Of a DNA stretch of 64,000 nucleotides, positions 49,136-57,720 are shown one piece after another. Position numbers and translations under genes: made by a program. Where the stretch lies: contig NC_013166.1 in NCBI RefSeq assembly GCF_000024085.1, positions 806,001 through 870,000 of the forward strand, read 5' to 3'. This stretch comes from Kangiella koreensis DSM 16069. GTDB taxonomy: Bacteria > Pseudomonadota > Gammaproteobacteria > Enterobacterales > Kangiellaceae. Below the pieces are notes generated by a model that saw nothing but the letters and a program-made list of their open reading frames with translations, ran no database searches and was not told the origin of the DNA. Numbering within the stretch: the first letter of the stretch is position 1; the number at the start of each line of letters is the position of its first letter.

Positions 49136-49726
49136 TTAGGCGACATTGTTAAAGTCCACACCCATGAAACAACCACCTATTTCGTACTTACCATGGAAGC
49201 CATGAGGACCTTTCCAGTATTTACGCAATAGTTTGACTAACCTTTTTGCGAAAGCGCCTATTAACCACAAGTAGCGCGACCAAAGCTTTGTAGTCATTTT
49301 CGAGGGGGCGACAGTTTTATCTTTGTTCAGACCACATGGATAACGTGCCCAGGATTCATTACCTTCATTAAATTCACGTAGTATTTTTAAACTTTTCTCT
49401 TTGTAGGGCAAAAACTTAGAGTGTTCAGCCAAAGCCGTAAGATCGTGAGTTCTTAACTTTTTTGATAGGTTACCATTTGATATCCAACCTGGATTTTCAT
49501 AGATTAGAAAAGCTTTTAGGACATTTTCCAGTGCGAAAGATGCCAGTAAAAATGCCGACCGGCTTGTGTTATCCCAACTTTCAGTTTTTCCGGTGCGGTT
49601 ATCTCTTCTCGTAAGGCTACCGTTCCCAAATGAATTCATTAATTTTTCAGCTTGTGAATGTAGGTCATCCGCAACTAAAAACCAGCTGTGCGGATTTGCA
49701 TGATATACAAATTCCAAGTTATTCAT
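49136..49726 (-). CDS. hypothetical HEPN-like protein
   Basis: The 196-residue protein has helical segments typical of HEPN-fold proteins: SRSAFLLASFALENVLKAFLIYENP, then LRTHDLTALAEHSKFLPY, and WARYPCGLN near residue 125. It is a likely alpha-helical bundle, but the catalytic R-x4-6-H motif of toxic HEPN ribonucleases is not evident, so enzymatic activity is doubtful. The stop codon is embedded in GCCTAACAAGGC, a sequence like the R'' end of integron cassettes, and an attC-like hairpin sits just upstream of its start. No good ribosome binding site precedes the ATG. I cannot name a function; the fold call is from pattern recognition only. Confidence 0.65.
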   Translation of the reverse strand: MNNLEFVYHANPHSWFLVADDLHSQAEKLMNSFGNGSLTRRDNRTGKTESWDNTSRSAFLLASFALENVLKAFLIYENPGWISNGNLSKKLRTHDLTALAEHSKFLPYKEKSLKILREFNEGNESWARYPCGLNKDKTVAPSKMTTKLWSRYLWLIGAFAKRLVKLLRKYWKGPHGFHGKYEIGGCFMGVDFNNVA

Positions 49727-49748
49727 TGATACATAGAACCGTTTCGTG

Positions 49749-49848
49749 GTTTAACATCCAGCTCCCCAGCGTAGTAAATTAGCGCGACTTTGTGTAGTAC
49801 GCACAAAGCGTGACTGTTTACGGAGTCTGGTGCAGCTGCTGGTTATGT
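49749..49848 (-). other. attC-like imperfect hairpin between two accessory genes
   Basis: Read on the minus strand, ACATAAC (49848-49842) and GTTAAAC (49755-49749) bound a 100-base imperfect palindrome. The second fits the GTTRRRY core of integron attC sites exactly; the first has one mismatch to RYYYAAC. Inside, CTGG/AGCTG blocks (49827-49838) face CAGCT/CCCCAG (49759-49769), and CTTTGTG (49788-49794) pairs with CACAAAG (49802-49808). The site lies downstream of the 251-aa gene and upstream of the HEPN-like gene in the same orientation, as in a cassette array. No integrase gene is visible. Confidence 0.4.
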
Positions 49849-49853
49849 TCTTT

Positions 49854-50609
49854 TTAAACATTTAAGTAACGCTCTGACTCAATAACTTGTTCATATATCC
49901 AATGATCATCTAAAGCTCCTCTTGAATGAGGAAATACACCAAGGTAGTAAGTTTTTCCATTGGTTGTTCTTGTTACCATCCAATGCCCAGTCATTCTTCC
50001 AGGTTTAGATGCACCCTTGCTTTTCACTTCATTCTCAACTTTTTTTATGTTAACAGCCAAAGAGGTATCATCTATGTGATAGACAATTCTTTTTTGAGTT
50101 TGTAGTTTAGCCATCATCTCTAAATATGCATTTGGTAGCATTGGAACATGGCTATGCTCATAATTTTTTAGTATTCCATTATTGTTAAATGCAATCCTGT
50201 GCTTTGACAGCTCAGTGGATGGCGCAAAATTCTTGTCCCCTTCGAGCATTTTTATTACGTCAAACACAACTCCAGTGTTTAATTGACACTCACGTTTCAT
50301 AGTCGCGTAGCTGAGAAAAGTTAATTGAGAAAGTAAAAAAGGAGATATTCTGTTAGTATAATTTGAGTTACTAATTTGGCAATTAAACTTCTTCGCCTCA
50401 TTTATCCATTTTCCTTTACTCTCAATCCCTCTATAGATATTAAACTTCTTTCCACGTGGTAGTTTATTGCCAATTTTGTGTCGATACAGATATTCAACAA
50501 CCCAAGTCCTATCATTAACTTTTGGAACGATTCTATCTAAAGTTGATTCCACAGATTGTGCTATATCTTGCTTGCTTAACTTACTCAAACTTATCTCTTT
50601 AGAGAACAT
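49854..50609 (-). CDS. hypothetical protein, 251 aa
   Basis: I do not recognise this family. The 251-residue product has a basic, Lys- and Asn-rich N-terminal half (KQDIAQSVESTLDRIVPKVND and NKLPRGKKFNIYRGIESKGKW). Its C-terminal half contains KPGRMTGHWMVTRTTNGKTYYLGVFPHSRG, which looks like an antiparallel beta-hairpin and is rich in conserved-looking aromatic and Gly residues. There is no signal peptide or membrane helix. A TTGACA -35 (50675-50670) and GATAAT -10 (50650-50645) lie upstream with a 19-base spacer. Its AT content is higher than the flanking core genes, suggesting transfer. The attC-like hairpin begins six bases after its stop. Confidence 0.7.
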   Translation of the reverse strand: MFSKEISLSKLSKQDIAQSVESTLDRIVPKVNDRTWVVEYLYRHKIGNKLPRGKKFNIYRGIESKGKWINEAKKFNCQISNSNYTNRISPFLLSQLTFLSYATMKRECQLNTGVVFDVIKMLEGDKNFAPSTELSKHRIAFNNNGILKNYEHSHVPMLPNAYLEMMAKLQTQKRIVYHIDDTSLAVNIKKVENEVKSKGASKPGRMTGHWMVTRTTNGKTYYLGVFPHSRGALDDHWIYEQVIESERYLNV

Positions 50610-50644
50610 AACATTTTATTATACGAATTGATTCCTATGACTTT

Positions 50645-50675
50645 ATTATCATTGGACTTTTTATACAAGTGTCAA
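50645..50675 (-). promoter_or_regulatory. promoter of the 251-aa hypothetical gene
   Basis: On the minus strand a perfect TTGACA (50675-50670) is followed by TGATAAT (50651-50645). The spacer is 18-19 bases, a little long, and the -10 lies about 36 bases before the start codon. The rest of 50610-50896 holds nothing I can name. Confidence 0.5.
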
Positions 50676-50896
50676 TCTTATAGATATTTCAGGGATTAGC
50701 GCATGGAATTGTTCTTTAAGTTGTTGCAAAAGTGGATGAGTGGGCTAATAAGGAGTGTAGAGTTGTCAGATAATGATATTTGATTCCAAGCTTGCTCCAA
50801 TTTCCCCCTTAGATTGAGCTGAGCAGTTGTTTGTAGGGGTGCGTCTAGACTCACCGAATTAGTATATCCTAATACTGGATCAGTAACTTTGCTGTA

Positions 50897-51259
50897 TTAT
50901 TTCTCCAACCATTCAACTGACTTAATAAACCATGTTGTTGGAATAAAACGAACTCTAAACTTTTTGCGCATTTTCTTATTTTCTTGAAGGTAAATAAGGG
51001 CAAAATGATTTTTATGCATCTCTACCTTTTTGAACTCTACATTTTGCTCTTCACACCAACTATGTCCGACAAGGTTGATAGCTCGATGTGTTAATTTAAA
51101 GTCTATTAAGGAATATATGACAATGGGTAGAACCAGTGCGCCGATGCCGACTAGTATGTTAATAATTAATCTGATTTCATTATTAAATTCAAAAGATGTT
51201 ACTAGCTTTATTACTAGAAACATCAAGCCGTATAAGCCTGCAATGATAAGTGGAGCCAT
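50897..51259 (-). CDS. small hypothetical membrane protein, 120 aa
   Basis: The 120-residue protein has two predicted membrane helices (about residues 2-20 and 32-55, IAGLYGLMFLVIKLV and IINILVGIGALVLPIVIYSLI) and a cytoplasmic basic C-terminal part with a HSWCEEQNVEFKKVEMHKNHFALIYLQENKK stretch that resembles a small beta domain. I do not recognise the family. AAGGGA lies 7 bases before the ATG. It is separated from the 251-aa gene by 287 bases. Strong A+T bias suggests acquired DNA. Function unknown. Confidence 0.65.
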   Translation of the reverse strand: MAPLIIAGLYGLMFLVIKLVTSFEFNNEIRLIINILVGIGALVLPIVIYSLIDFKLTHRAINLVGHSWCEEQNVEFKKVEMHKNHFALIYLQENKKMRKKFRVRFIPTTWFIKSVEWLEK

Positions 51260-51324
51260 TTCTATCCCTTAAATAATGGTTTAATAATTATATATAGCTA
51301 CGGAATATTGTAAGTTACGAAATA

Positions 51325-51654
51325 TTATATCCCCGCCAACAAACCCGCCACCAATGCTGTCAGTAATACCATTAATATGACTTGAACGATTGCTATCAGC
51401 ACCGCTTTTAAAAAGCTAGTGCCGAGTACCAGCATGTAGGCAAGGGCGGCTACGGGGACGGTGATGAGCCAGTCGTAGGTGTCGTCTAACCTGGGGAAGT
51501 AGTAATCTACGCCATATTGAAAGAGTGCTGATACGATTAAGGCGAACAGGCAGGCGAAGAAGCCTGTGTTTTTTGCGCCGATAAATTTGGCAGCAAATTT
51601 TAGTGGTAGGACTAATAATAGTACGACGATAAGTAAGCTAATTAAGGTTTCCAT
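51325..51654 (-). CDS. small hypothetical membrane protein, 109 aa
   Basis: The 109-residue product is nearly all hydrophobic, with about four membrane helices: residues 3-20, 28-48, 58-78 and 82-107. A pair of charged residues (DYYFPRLDDTYDW) lies between helices two and three. I do not recognise a family, and no conserved motif stands out. AAGGA precedes the ATG at a good distance, which supports expression. It lies 65 bases upstream of the preceding small membrane gene on the same strand and 45 bases downstream of the EAL gene, so it may belong to the EAL gene transcript. Confidence 0.65.
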   Translation of the reverse strand: METLISLLIVVLLLVLPLKFAAKFIGAKNTGFFACLFALIVSALFQYGVDYYFPRLDDTYDWLITVPVAALAYMLVLGTSFLKAVLIAIVQVILMVLLTALVAGLLAGI

Positions 51655-51699
51655 GGTGGTTGGTTCCTTGTTGTCATTTTATTCAAGTTGATTTGTGAC

Positions 51700-52458
51700 T
51701 TATTTTGGGAAGTTTATTTCGGCAACACCTTCGAATTTCGGTTTTGCAAAGTAGTATCCCTGGAAAAGTTCAACGCCAAAATCTCTGAGGATGGCCCATT
51801 CTTCGTGGGATTCGATGCCTTCAGCGATGACTTCTGAACCCAGGTCTTTGCAGACTGTTAAAATTCCTTTGACGATGGCTTGTTTATTTTTGTTGCTGTC
51901 GATATTTCTAATTAACCCCATATCTAGTTTAACAATATCAGTTTGAATTTCGCTGATTAGAGTTAAACCTGCATAACCTGCGCCAAAGTCGTCGATTGCT
52001 GTTAGAAATCCTCTGGATTTATAGTAGTCCACAATTTCTTTTAGATGTTCAAGATCGTCAACTTTTTCGCCTTCCGTTATCTCAAAAATAATCCTATCAA
52101 TGGGGAAGTTATATTTTTCTGCTGCGGCTAAGGTTGTCCGTAAGCACAACTCCGGTTGATAAATTGCATTGGGCATGAAGTTGATGCTTAACTTCTGTTC
52201 AAAGTTGAGGTTTGAGGCAAGCTCTATGGCTTTTGTTCGACAGGTTTGATCAAAAGGGTAAAGGTTGTCTGAGTTAACTTTTTTGAATACTTCATAAGCT
52301 GACTCTGCATTGGTGCCTCTGACAAGTGCTTCATGCGCGAATACTGTTTGGCTGGCTGTGTTGATGATGGGTTGAAAAGCCATTGAGATGTCAAAACTTA
52401 ATGCCTCTTTGTCTTTGCAGCGAGAGCATCCAAAGTTGTTGTCCTGGCTTCTAGTCAT
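51700..52458 (-). CDS. stand-alone EAL domain c-di-GMP phosphodiesterase
   Basis: The 252-residue protein is essentially one EAL domain preceded by a short N-terminal stretch with two cysteines (FGCSRCKDKE). Active-site elements are present: EALVRG, SINFMPN, FEITEGE, AIDDFGAGYAG, DIVKLDMGLI and EGIES. The enzyme should hydrolyse c-di-GMP in the cytoplasm. There are no sensory or membrane domains; the CxxC pair could bind a metal or respond to redox state, as in some related short EAL proteins. AAGGA lies about 10 bases before the start. It is divergent from gshA, and the two small membrane genes lie downstream. Confidence 0.87.
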   Translation of the reverse strand: MTRSQDNNFGCSRCKDKEALSFDISMAFQPIINTASQTVFAHEALVRGTNAESAYEVFKKVNSDNLYPFDQTCRTKAIELASNLNFEQKLSINFMPNAIYQPELCLRTTLAAAEKYNFPIDRIIFEITEGEKVDDLEHLKEIVDYYKSRGFLTAIDDFGAGYAGLTLISEIQTDIVKLDMGLIRNIDSNKNKQAIVKGILTVCKDLGSEVIAEGIESHEEWAILRDFGVELFQGYYFAKPKFEGVAEINFPK

Positions 52459-52622
52459 AGTGCATTCCTTATGCTTTCTTGCCTGTGTTCAGTTCAGCTT
52501 GAGAGCTGCTTTATGGGTCATGAGGTTTTCCATCCTACTGACAAGATTATTTATTGTAAACTTTATAATGACTTAGCCCTGTGGCATAGTATTGGCTGCT
52601 CAATTCTTACTGAATCTATTAT

Positions 52623-54191
52623 ATGCGTGACCCGAAACTGGATCGTGACGCTTTGGCGTTTGTGGAAGGCGAGTTAGCGGAATGTTTGACTCGCTTAAAC
52701 CGTGGCATTGAAAAAGAAAGTTTGCGTGTTACGGAGGATGGTTACCTTTCAACGAAACCTCATCCGAAGGCTTGGGGTTCTGCCCTGACCAATGAGTTTA
52801 TTACGACGGATTATTCTGAAGCTCTTCCTGAGCTGATTACGCCGGTTTCGAGTGACCGCTTGAAGCCGCGGCAGTGGTTGCATGATATTCACCAATTTAT
52901 TTACCAGCACATGGATGATGAGATCCTGTGGATTGGAAGCATGCCTTGTATTTTGACTAAGGAAGACGATGTTCCGTTGGCGAATTACGGTACTTCTAAC
53001 GTCGGCATGATGAAGCATATCTATCGTCGCGGTCTGGGCTATCGCTATGGCCGCTATATGCAGGTGATTGCCGGGGTTCATTACAACTTTTCCCTTCCTG
53101 AGGATTTCTGGCCTAAATACCAGCAGTTCAAACAAGATAGCGGCAATTTAAAAGATTTTATCTCTAATCAATACCTGGGTCTGATTCGTAATTATCTGCG
53201 TTATTGCTGGTTATTGCCGTATTTGTATGGTGCTTCGCCAGCAATTTGCCGTTCATTTACAAAAGGCAAAGGTGGTTCGTTGCTGGAAGACCATGGTGAC
53301 GGCAGTTTATACGGCAAATATTCGACTTCGCTGCGTATGAGTGACCTTGGGTATCAAAATAATGCACAGTCGAAATTCTCTATTCGTCACAATGACTTAG
53401 ATGAGTATGTTAATGAACTTGAGCGTGCCATTCGAACCAAGGATGAGTTCTATGAGGAGCTGGGGGTTAAAGTGGATGGTGAATACCGTCAGCTGAATTC
53501 TAACCTCTTGCAAATCGAGAACGAATATTACGCCAAAATCCGTCCGAAACGGGTGATTAATTCAGGCGAAAGGCCGACTCAGGCATTGAAGAGGGGCGGA
53601 GTCCAATACGTGGAAGTTCGCTCACTTGACTTGAATCCTTTCGACCCAGTTGGTATAAGTCAGTCACAAATTGACTTTTTAGACGTCTTTTTGCTCTTTT
53701 GCCTGTTACAGGAGAGCTGCAATCAATCGGATCGTGAGAATGCTGAAAACGACGAAAACTTCCGTCGTACGGTCTATTACGGTCGAAAACCTGACTTGGG
53801 CCTGTTGAGATTTAACCGAGCAATCCCATTACAGGAGGCAGCATTAGCCATTTTTGAGGAAATGCGGCCAGTTGCAGTGTTACTCGATAAGAGCAACCAG
53901 ACCAGGGCTTATACACAAGCACTTGGTGAGGCTATTGAAATGGCCAAAGAACCGGAGAAGACGTTGTCAGGTCAGTTTCTCAATAATATGTTGGCGTATG
54001 AGAAGGGTTATTTTGGTTACACCATGGACCTTTCCAAGAAAACGCGTCAGCAATTTCTATCTGAGCACATCAGCCCTGAGGTTGAGGCTCTGTTCGAGCG
54101 TGAAGCGGCTCAGTCTATTGAGAAGCAGAAGCAGATTGAGGAGAGCGACTCCTTATCTTTTGAAGAATATCTCAAGCAATATTTCGCCTAG
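52623..54191 (+). CDS. gshA: glutamate-cysteine ligase
   Basis: GshA joins glutamate and cysteine with ATP, the first step of glutathione synthesis. The 522-residue protein (E. coli 518) has the class I signature NRGIEKESLRVTEDGYLSTKPHP, ALTNEFITTDYSEALPELITP, the ISNQYLGLIRNYLRYCWLLPYLYGASPA block and YVEVRSLDLNPFDPVGI that bind ATP, metal and substrate. The ATG is chosen as first in frame with family alignment; a clear ribosome binding site is missing. It is divergent from the EAL gene and precedes putP by 43 bases, probably with separate promoters. Confidence 0.96.
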   Translation: MRDPKLDRDALAFVEGELAECLTRLNRGIEKESLRVTEDGYLSTKPHPKAWGSALTNEFITTDYSEALPELITPVSSDRLKPRQWLHDIHQFIYQHMDDEILWIGSMPCILTKEDDVPLANYGTSNVGMMKHIYRRGLGYRYGRYMQVIAGVHYNFSLPEDFWPKYQQFKQDSGNLKDFISNQYLGLIRNYLRYCWLLPYLYGASPAICRSFTKGKGGSLLEDHGDGSLYGKYSTSLRMSDLGYQNNAQSKFSIRHNDLDEYVNELERAIRTKDEFYEELGVKVDGEYRQLNSNLLQIENEYYAKIRPKRVINSGERPTQALKRGGVQYVEVRSLDLNPFDPVGISQSQIDFLDVFLLFCLLQESCNQSDRENAENDENFRRTVYYGRKPDLGLLRFNRAIPLQEAALAIFEEMRPVAVLLDKSNQTRAYTQALGEAIEMAKEPEKTLSGQFLNNMLAYEKGYFGYTMDLSKKTRQQFLSEHISPEVEALFEREAAQSIEKQKQIEESDSLSFEEYLKQYFA

Positions 54192-54234
54192 GGCAACAGG
54201 CTCTGGACAAATTAATTTAACCTAGTGAGGTGTT

Positions 54235-55824
54235 ATGAACTATACCAAGTTCGATTTTTTGGGGATGACCGTAGGGCCGGTTGAGATCGCGTTTCTGATC
54301 TATCTGGTGTTTATGATTGGTATCGGTATCTGGGCTTACATGCGCACTAATGATTCCAGCGATTATATGCTGGGTGGTCGCGGCCTTGGTGGTGCGGTAA
54401 CAGCATTAAGTGCTGGCGCATCGGATATGAGCGGCTGGATCTTGATGGGTTTGCCAGGTGCCATTTATTTTTCAGGTTTATCTGATTCGTGGTTGGCGCT
54501 GTTCTTGATTATTGGTGCCTATCTGAACTGGAAATTTATTGCCGGAAGACTGCGTGCCTATACAGAAATTGCCGACAATGCTTTAACATTGCCGGACTAT
54601 TTCGCAGGCCGTTTCCATGATGCAGGCAAAGCCTTACGTATCGTGGCTGTGCTAGTCATGATAATCTTTTTCGGTTATTACATCGGTTCTGGTCTTGTCG
54701 CGGGCAGTAAGCTGTTCGAGTCAAGCTTTGGCTATGATTACAACACCGCGCTACTAATCAGCTCAATTGTTATCATTTCTTATACCTTCCTCGGTGGCTT
54801 CCTGGCGGTTTCCTGGACTGACTTTTTCCAGGGGTTAATCATTATGACCGCTCTAATCGTAGCGCCAATCGTATTATTGGTTGAGTACAACGGTCTTAGC
54901 GGTATTGTTGATGCTACGCGTGAGATCAAGCCTGAAGCTGTGAGCTTTACCCAAGGCTTCTTTGATAATAACGACTCTTTTAAATGGATTGCCTTTTTAT
55001 CACTAGCTGCCTGGGGTTTAGGTTATTTCGGTCAGCCTCATATTCTGGCACGTTTCATGGCGATCAAGAGTGTAAACACAGTACCTCAGGCTCGTCGCAT
55101 TGGTATGAGCTGGATGATTGTCTGTGTGCTGGGTGCAGTATTTATTGGTTTCGCTGGTATTGCCTACTTCGGTGGAGACTTTAATGCCAAAGCCTATGTG
55201 TTGTTAAGTGCGGAAGATGTTGCAGTATTAAGCACAAAGCCTGGGAGCGAGAAAGTATTCCTGTTATTGACGCAAGCACTATTTAATCCATGGTTAGCGG
55301 GCTTCTTGTTAGCGGCAATTCTGGCAGCGGTTATGAGTACCATCGACTCGCAATTGTTAGCAGTTTCAAGCTCAGTTACCGAAGACGTTTATAAACCATA
55401 CATGCGTCCAAACGCTTCTGAAAAAGAACTTGTTTGGGTCAATCGCTTTGTGGTTATCTTGGTTGCTGGAATTGGTATTGCAGTTGCTATGGGAGAATCA
55501 AGAAATGTCCTTAATTTAGTAGGTCAAGCTTGGGCAGGTTTTGGAGCCGCTTTTGGTCCGGTTATCATTTTATCACTGTTGTGGCAGCGTATGACTCGCC
55601 ATGGTGCATTAGCCGGTATCGTAACCGGTGCAGTGACTGTTCTGGTTTGGGACTGGTTGGGTAGTAATACTGAAATTGCCTTGTTCGATTTATATGAAAT
55701 GTTGCCAGGTTTTGTTTTCGCGACTCTGGCGATCATTATTGTGAGCAAGTTGACTCAGGTTGCTGAAACAACATACAACCAGTTTGACTGGTATCGTAAT
55801 GAATTTAAGAAGTATAAAAGTTAA
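54235..55824 (+). CDS. putP: sodium/proline symporter
   Basis: PutP imports proline with Na+ across the inner membrane. The 529-residue protein has about 13 membrane helices of the solute:sodium symporter family. It contains YMLGGRGLGGAVTALSAGASDMSGWILMGLPG (the Na+ and proline site in helix 2), GSGLVAGSKLFESSFGYDYN, and AAILAAVMSTIDSQLLAVSSSVTEDVYK, the SSS signature. TGAGGT precedes the start. Its stop overlaps the start of a GNAT gene (TAATG), so translation is coupled. No putA gene is in the window. Confidence 0.95.
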   Translation: MNYTKFDFLGMTVGPVEIAFLIYLVFMIGIGIWAYMRTNDSSDYMLGGRGLGGAVTALSAGASDMSGWILMGLPGAIYFSGLSDSWLALFLIIGAYLNWKFIAGRLRAYTEIADNALTLPDYFAGRFHDAGKALRIVAVLVMIIFFGYYIGSGLVAGSKLFESSFGYDYNTALLISSIVIISYTFLGGFLAVSWTDFFQGLIIMTALIVAPIVLLVEYNGLSGIVDATREIKPEAVSFTQGFFDNNDSFKWIAFLSLAAWGLGYFGQPHILARFMAIKSVNTVPQARRIGMSWMIVCVLGAVFIGFAGIAYFGGDFNAKAYVLLSAEDVAVLSTKPGSEKVFLLLTQALFNPWLAGFLLAAILAAVMSTIDSQLLAVSSSVTEDVYKPYMRPNASEKELVWVNRFVVILVAGIGIAVAMGESRNVLNLVGQAWAGFGAAFGPVIILSLLWQRMTRHGALAGIVTGAVTVLVWDWLGSNTEIALFDLYEMLPGFVFATLAIIIVSKLTQVAETTYNQFDWYRNEFKKYKS

Positions 55825-56303
55825 TGAGTAGTTTGATGATACGAGAAGCGGTGCGTGCAGACGCACCGCAAATTCTTGGCTTTATCAAAGAGCTTGCGGA
55901 ATATGAAAAGCTTTCCCATGAAGTGGTGGCAACGGTAGCAGATATTGAACAGACCGTGTTTGCTGATGATGCCAGGGCTCACTGTCTGATTGCCGACTAC
56001 GAGGGGAAGCCAGCAGGCTTCGCCTTGTATTTTTTCAACTACTCAACCTTTTTAGGTAAGTACGGTATTTATCTGGAAGATCTTTATGTTAAGACAGAGT
56101 TCCGTAGCAAAAAAATTGGCTATAGCCTGTTGCAAAAGCTAGCCAAGATCGCTGTGGAGAAAGATTGCGCTCGTGTTGACTGGTCGGTATTAGACTGGAA
56201 TCAACCCGCAATTGACTTCTACAACAGCATTGGTGCAAAACCAATGGATGAATGGACCGTGTTTCGTTTGACTGGCGATGCATTGGGTGATTTTGCAAAA
56301 TAA
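55824..56303 (+). CDS. GNAT family N-acetyltransferase (SSAT-like)
   Basis: The 159-residue GNAT protein has motif A in YLEDLYVKTEFRSKKIGYSLLQKLAKIA and the motif B segment DWNQPAIDFYNSIGAKPMDEW. The layout (YFFNYSTFLGKYGIYLEDLYV) closely follows spermidine/spermine- or diamine-type N-acetyltransferases, so a small amine is the likely substrate. The Q/RxxGxG/A loop is RSKKIGYS. It overlaps the putP stop by one base, which ties it to amine/amino-acid uptake. A terminator follows 20 bases after the stop. The exact amine cannot be told from sequence. Confidence 0.85.
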   Translation: MSSLMIREAVRADAPQILGFIKELAEYEKLSHEVVATVADIEQTVFADDARAHCLIADYEGKPAGFALYFFNYSTFLGKYGIYLEDLYVKTEFRSKKIGYSLLQKLAKIAVEKDCARVDWSVLDWNQPAIDFYNSIGAKPMDEWTVFRLTGDALGDFAK

Positions 56304-56323
56304 TATATAAGTCATTTCCTGTT

Positions 56324-56348
56324 AAAGCCTCCTAGTGAGGCTTTTTTT
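56324..56348 (+). terminator. putP-GNAT operon terminator
   Basis: AAAGCCTC (56324-56331) pairs with GAGGCTTT (56337-56344), followed by Ts to 56348. Confidence 0.9.
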
Positions 56349-56435
56349 ATGCCCATTCTTTATTGCCTGAACCTACCCCAATTGCTACTCTATCGGCACT
56401 TTATTGTTTCTATCAGTCATTTTGTGGAATTTGTT

Positions 56436-57617
56436 ATGTCAAAGATCGGCACTCCTTTATCGAATACGGCTAAAAAGGTCATGATGCTTGGCTCGGGTGA
56501 GTTGGGCAAAGAGGTGGTTATCGAATTGCAACGCTTTGGGGTTGAGGTGATTGCAGTTGATCGTTACGCCAATGCTCCTGCGATGCAGGTGGCGCATCGT
56601 AGTCATGTAGTTAATATGCTCAATGGTGATGCGCTAAAGCGCGTTATTGTGGAAGAAAAGCCGGATTTAATTGTGCCCGAAATCGAGGCTATTGCGACGG
56701 AAACATTGTTAGATGTCGAGAAAGAGGGCTTTACAGTCATACCAACTGCTCGCGCAACTCGCCTGACCATGGATCGTGAAGGGATTCGTCGTTTGGCGGC
56801 AGAAGACTTAGGCCTGGAAACTTCTCCCTATCGTTTTGCCGATACCTATGAAGAATACAAGCAGGCAGTTGATGAGATTGGCTTACCTTTTGTCATTAAG
56901 CCAGTGATGAGTAGTTCTGGTAAAGGACAGTCAACGGTCAAAACTGAGGAGCAAATTGATGCGGCCTGGAAATACTCACAGGCGGGCGGGCGCACCGGTA
57001 AGGGACGAGTGATAGTCGAAGGCTTTGTTGATTTCGATTACGAGATTACTTTATTGACGGTTCGTTCAGTGAGTGGCACTCAGTTTTGTGCACCAATAGG
57101 TCACATTCAGGAAGACGGTGATTATCGAGAATCATGGCAGCCGCAGGCAATGTCTGAAAAAGCGCTGGCTGAAGCTCAACACATGGCCAAAGCTGTCACC
57201 GATGAACTGGGCGGTTATGGTCTTTTCGGTGTTGAGATCTTTATTAAAGGCGATAAAGCGATATTCAGCGAGGTATCACCACGGCCTCACGACACTGGCT
57301 TAGTTACATTGATTTCTCAGGATTTGTCTGAGTTTGCCCTGCATGCTCGCGCGATATTGGGTTTACCAATCCCAGCTATTCGTCAGCAAGGCCCTTCAGC
57401 TTCAGCTGTTATTTTAGTCGAAGGTGAGTCACAGCAGGTTGAGTTTGGTAATCTTGAGGCAGCTATGTTTGAGGCTGATACTCAATTACGTTTATTTGGT
57501 AAACCGGAAGTCAGCGGTAAGCGTCGCATGGGCGTTGCCCTGGCAAAAGCTGACTCGGTAGAGCAGGCCAGAGCTAAAGCTCGTAATAGTGCGGCCAAAG
57601 TAACCATCAAACTTTAA
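56436..57617 (+). CDS. purT: formate-dependent phosphoribosylglycinamide formyltransferase
   Basis: PurT makes formyl-GAR from GAR, formate and ATP, bypassing folate in purine synthesis. The 393-residue ATP-grasp enzyme (E. coli 392) has [37 protein letters not shown] at its start, the ATP-grasp [18 protein letters not shown] and [25 protein letters not shown] with the metal-binding residues, and a short beta C-terminal domain. The frame is open from 56349, but the ATG at 56436 fits the family N-terminus; the upstream region reads the terminator. Its own promoter must be in 56349-56435. purL lies 7.5 kb away, not in an operon. Confidence 0.95.
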   Translation: MSKIGTPLSNTAKKVMMLGSGELGKEVVIELQRFGVEVIAVDRYANAPAMQVAHRSHVVNMLNGDALKRVIVEEKPDLIVPEIEAIATETLLDVEKEGFTVIPTARATRLTMDREGIRRLAAEDLGLETSPYRFADTYEEYKQAVDEIGLPFVIKPVMSSSGKGQSTVKTEEQIDAAWKYSQAGGRTGKGRVIVEGFVDFDYEITLLTVRSVSGTQFCAPIGHIQEDGDYRESWQPQAMSEKALAEAQHMAKAVTDELGGYGLFGVEIFIKGDKAIFSEVSPRPHDTGLVTLISQDLSEFALHARAILGLPIPAIRQQGPSASAVILVEGESQQVEFGNLEAAMFEADTQLRLFGKPEVSGKRRMGVALAKADSVEQARAKARNSAAKVTIKL

Positions 57618-57639
57618 GATCCTTAACTAAAGTAAAAAG

Positions 57640-57693
57640 AACTCTCTTGGGCTTAAGTGTCATTACTCATAGAGTGTGATACCCAAGAGAGTT
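57640..57693. repeat. long inverted repeat between purT and the Hsp20 gene
   Basis: AACTCTCTTGGG (57640-57651) and CCCAAGAGAGTT (57682-57693) form a perfect 12-bp stem with a 30-base loop that itself has an ACTC/GAGT inner stem. There is no T-tract on either side, so it is an unusual terminator at best, shared by converging genes, or a stable RNA 3' structure. Confidence 0.55.
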
Positions 57694-57720
57694 AAGTGTT
57701 ACTTACCTATTCAGAAGCCA

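Noticed and set aside
50610..50896. Possible second attC site upstream of the 251-aa gene
   Set aside because: No RYYYAAC/GTTRRRY pair with an inverted repeat was found; the region instead carries an ordinary promoter-like pair.
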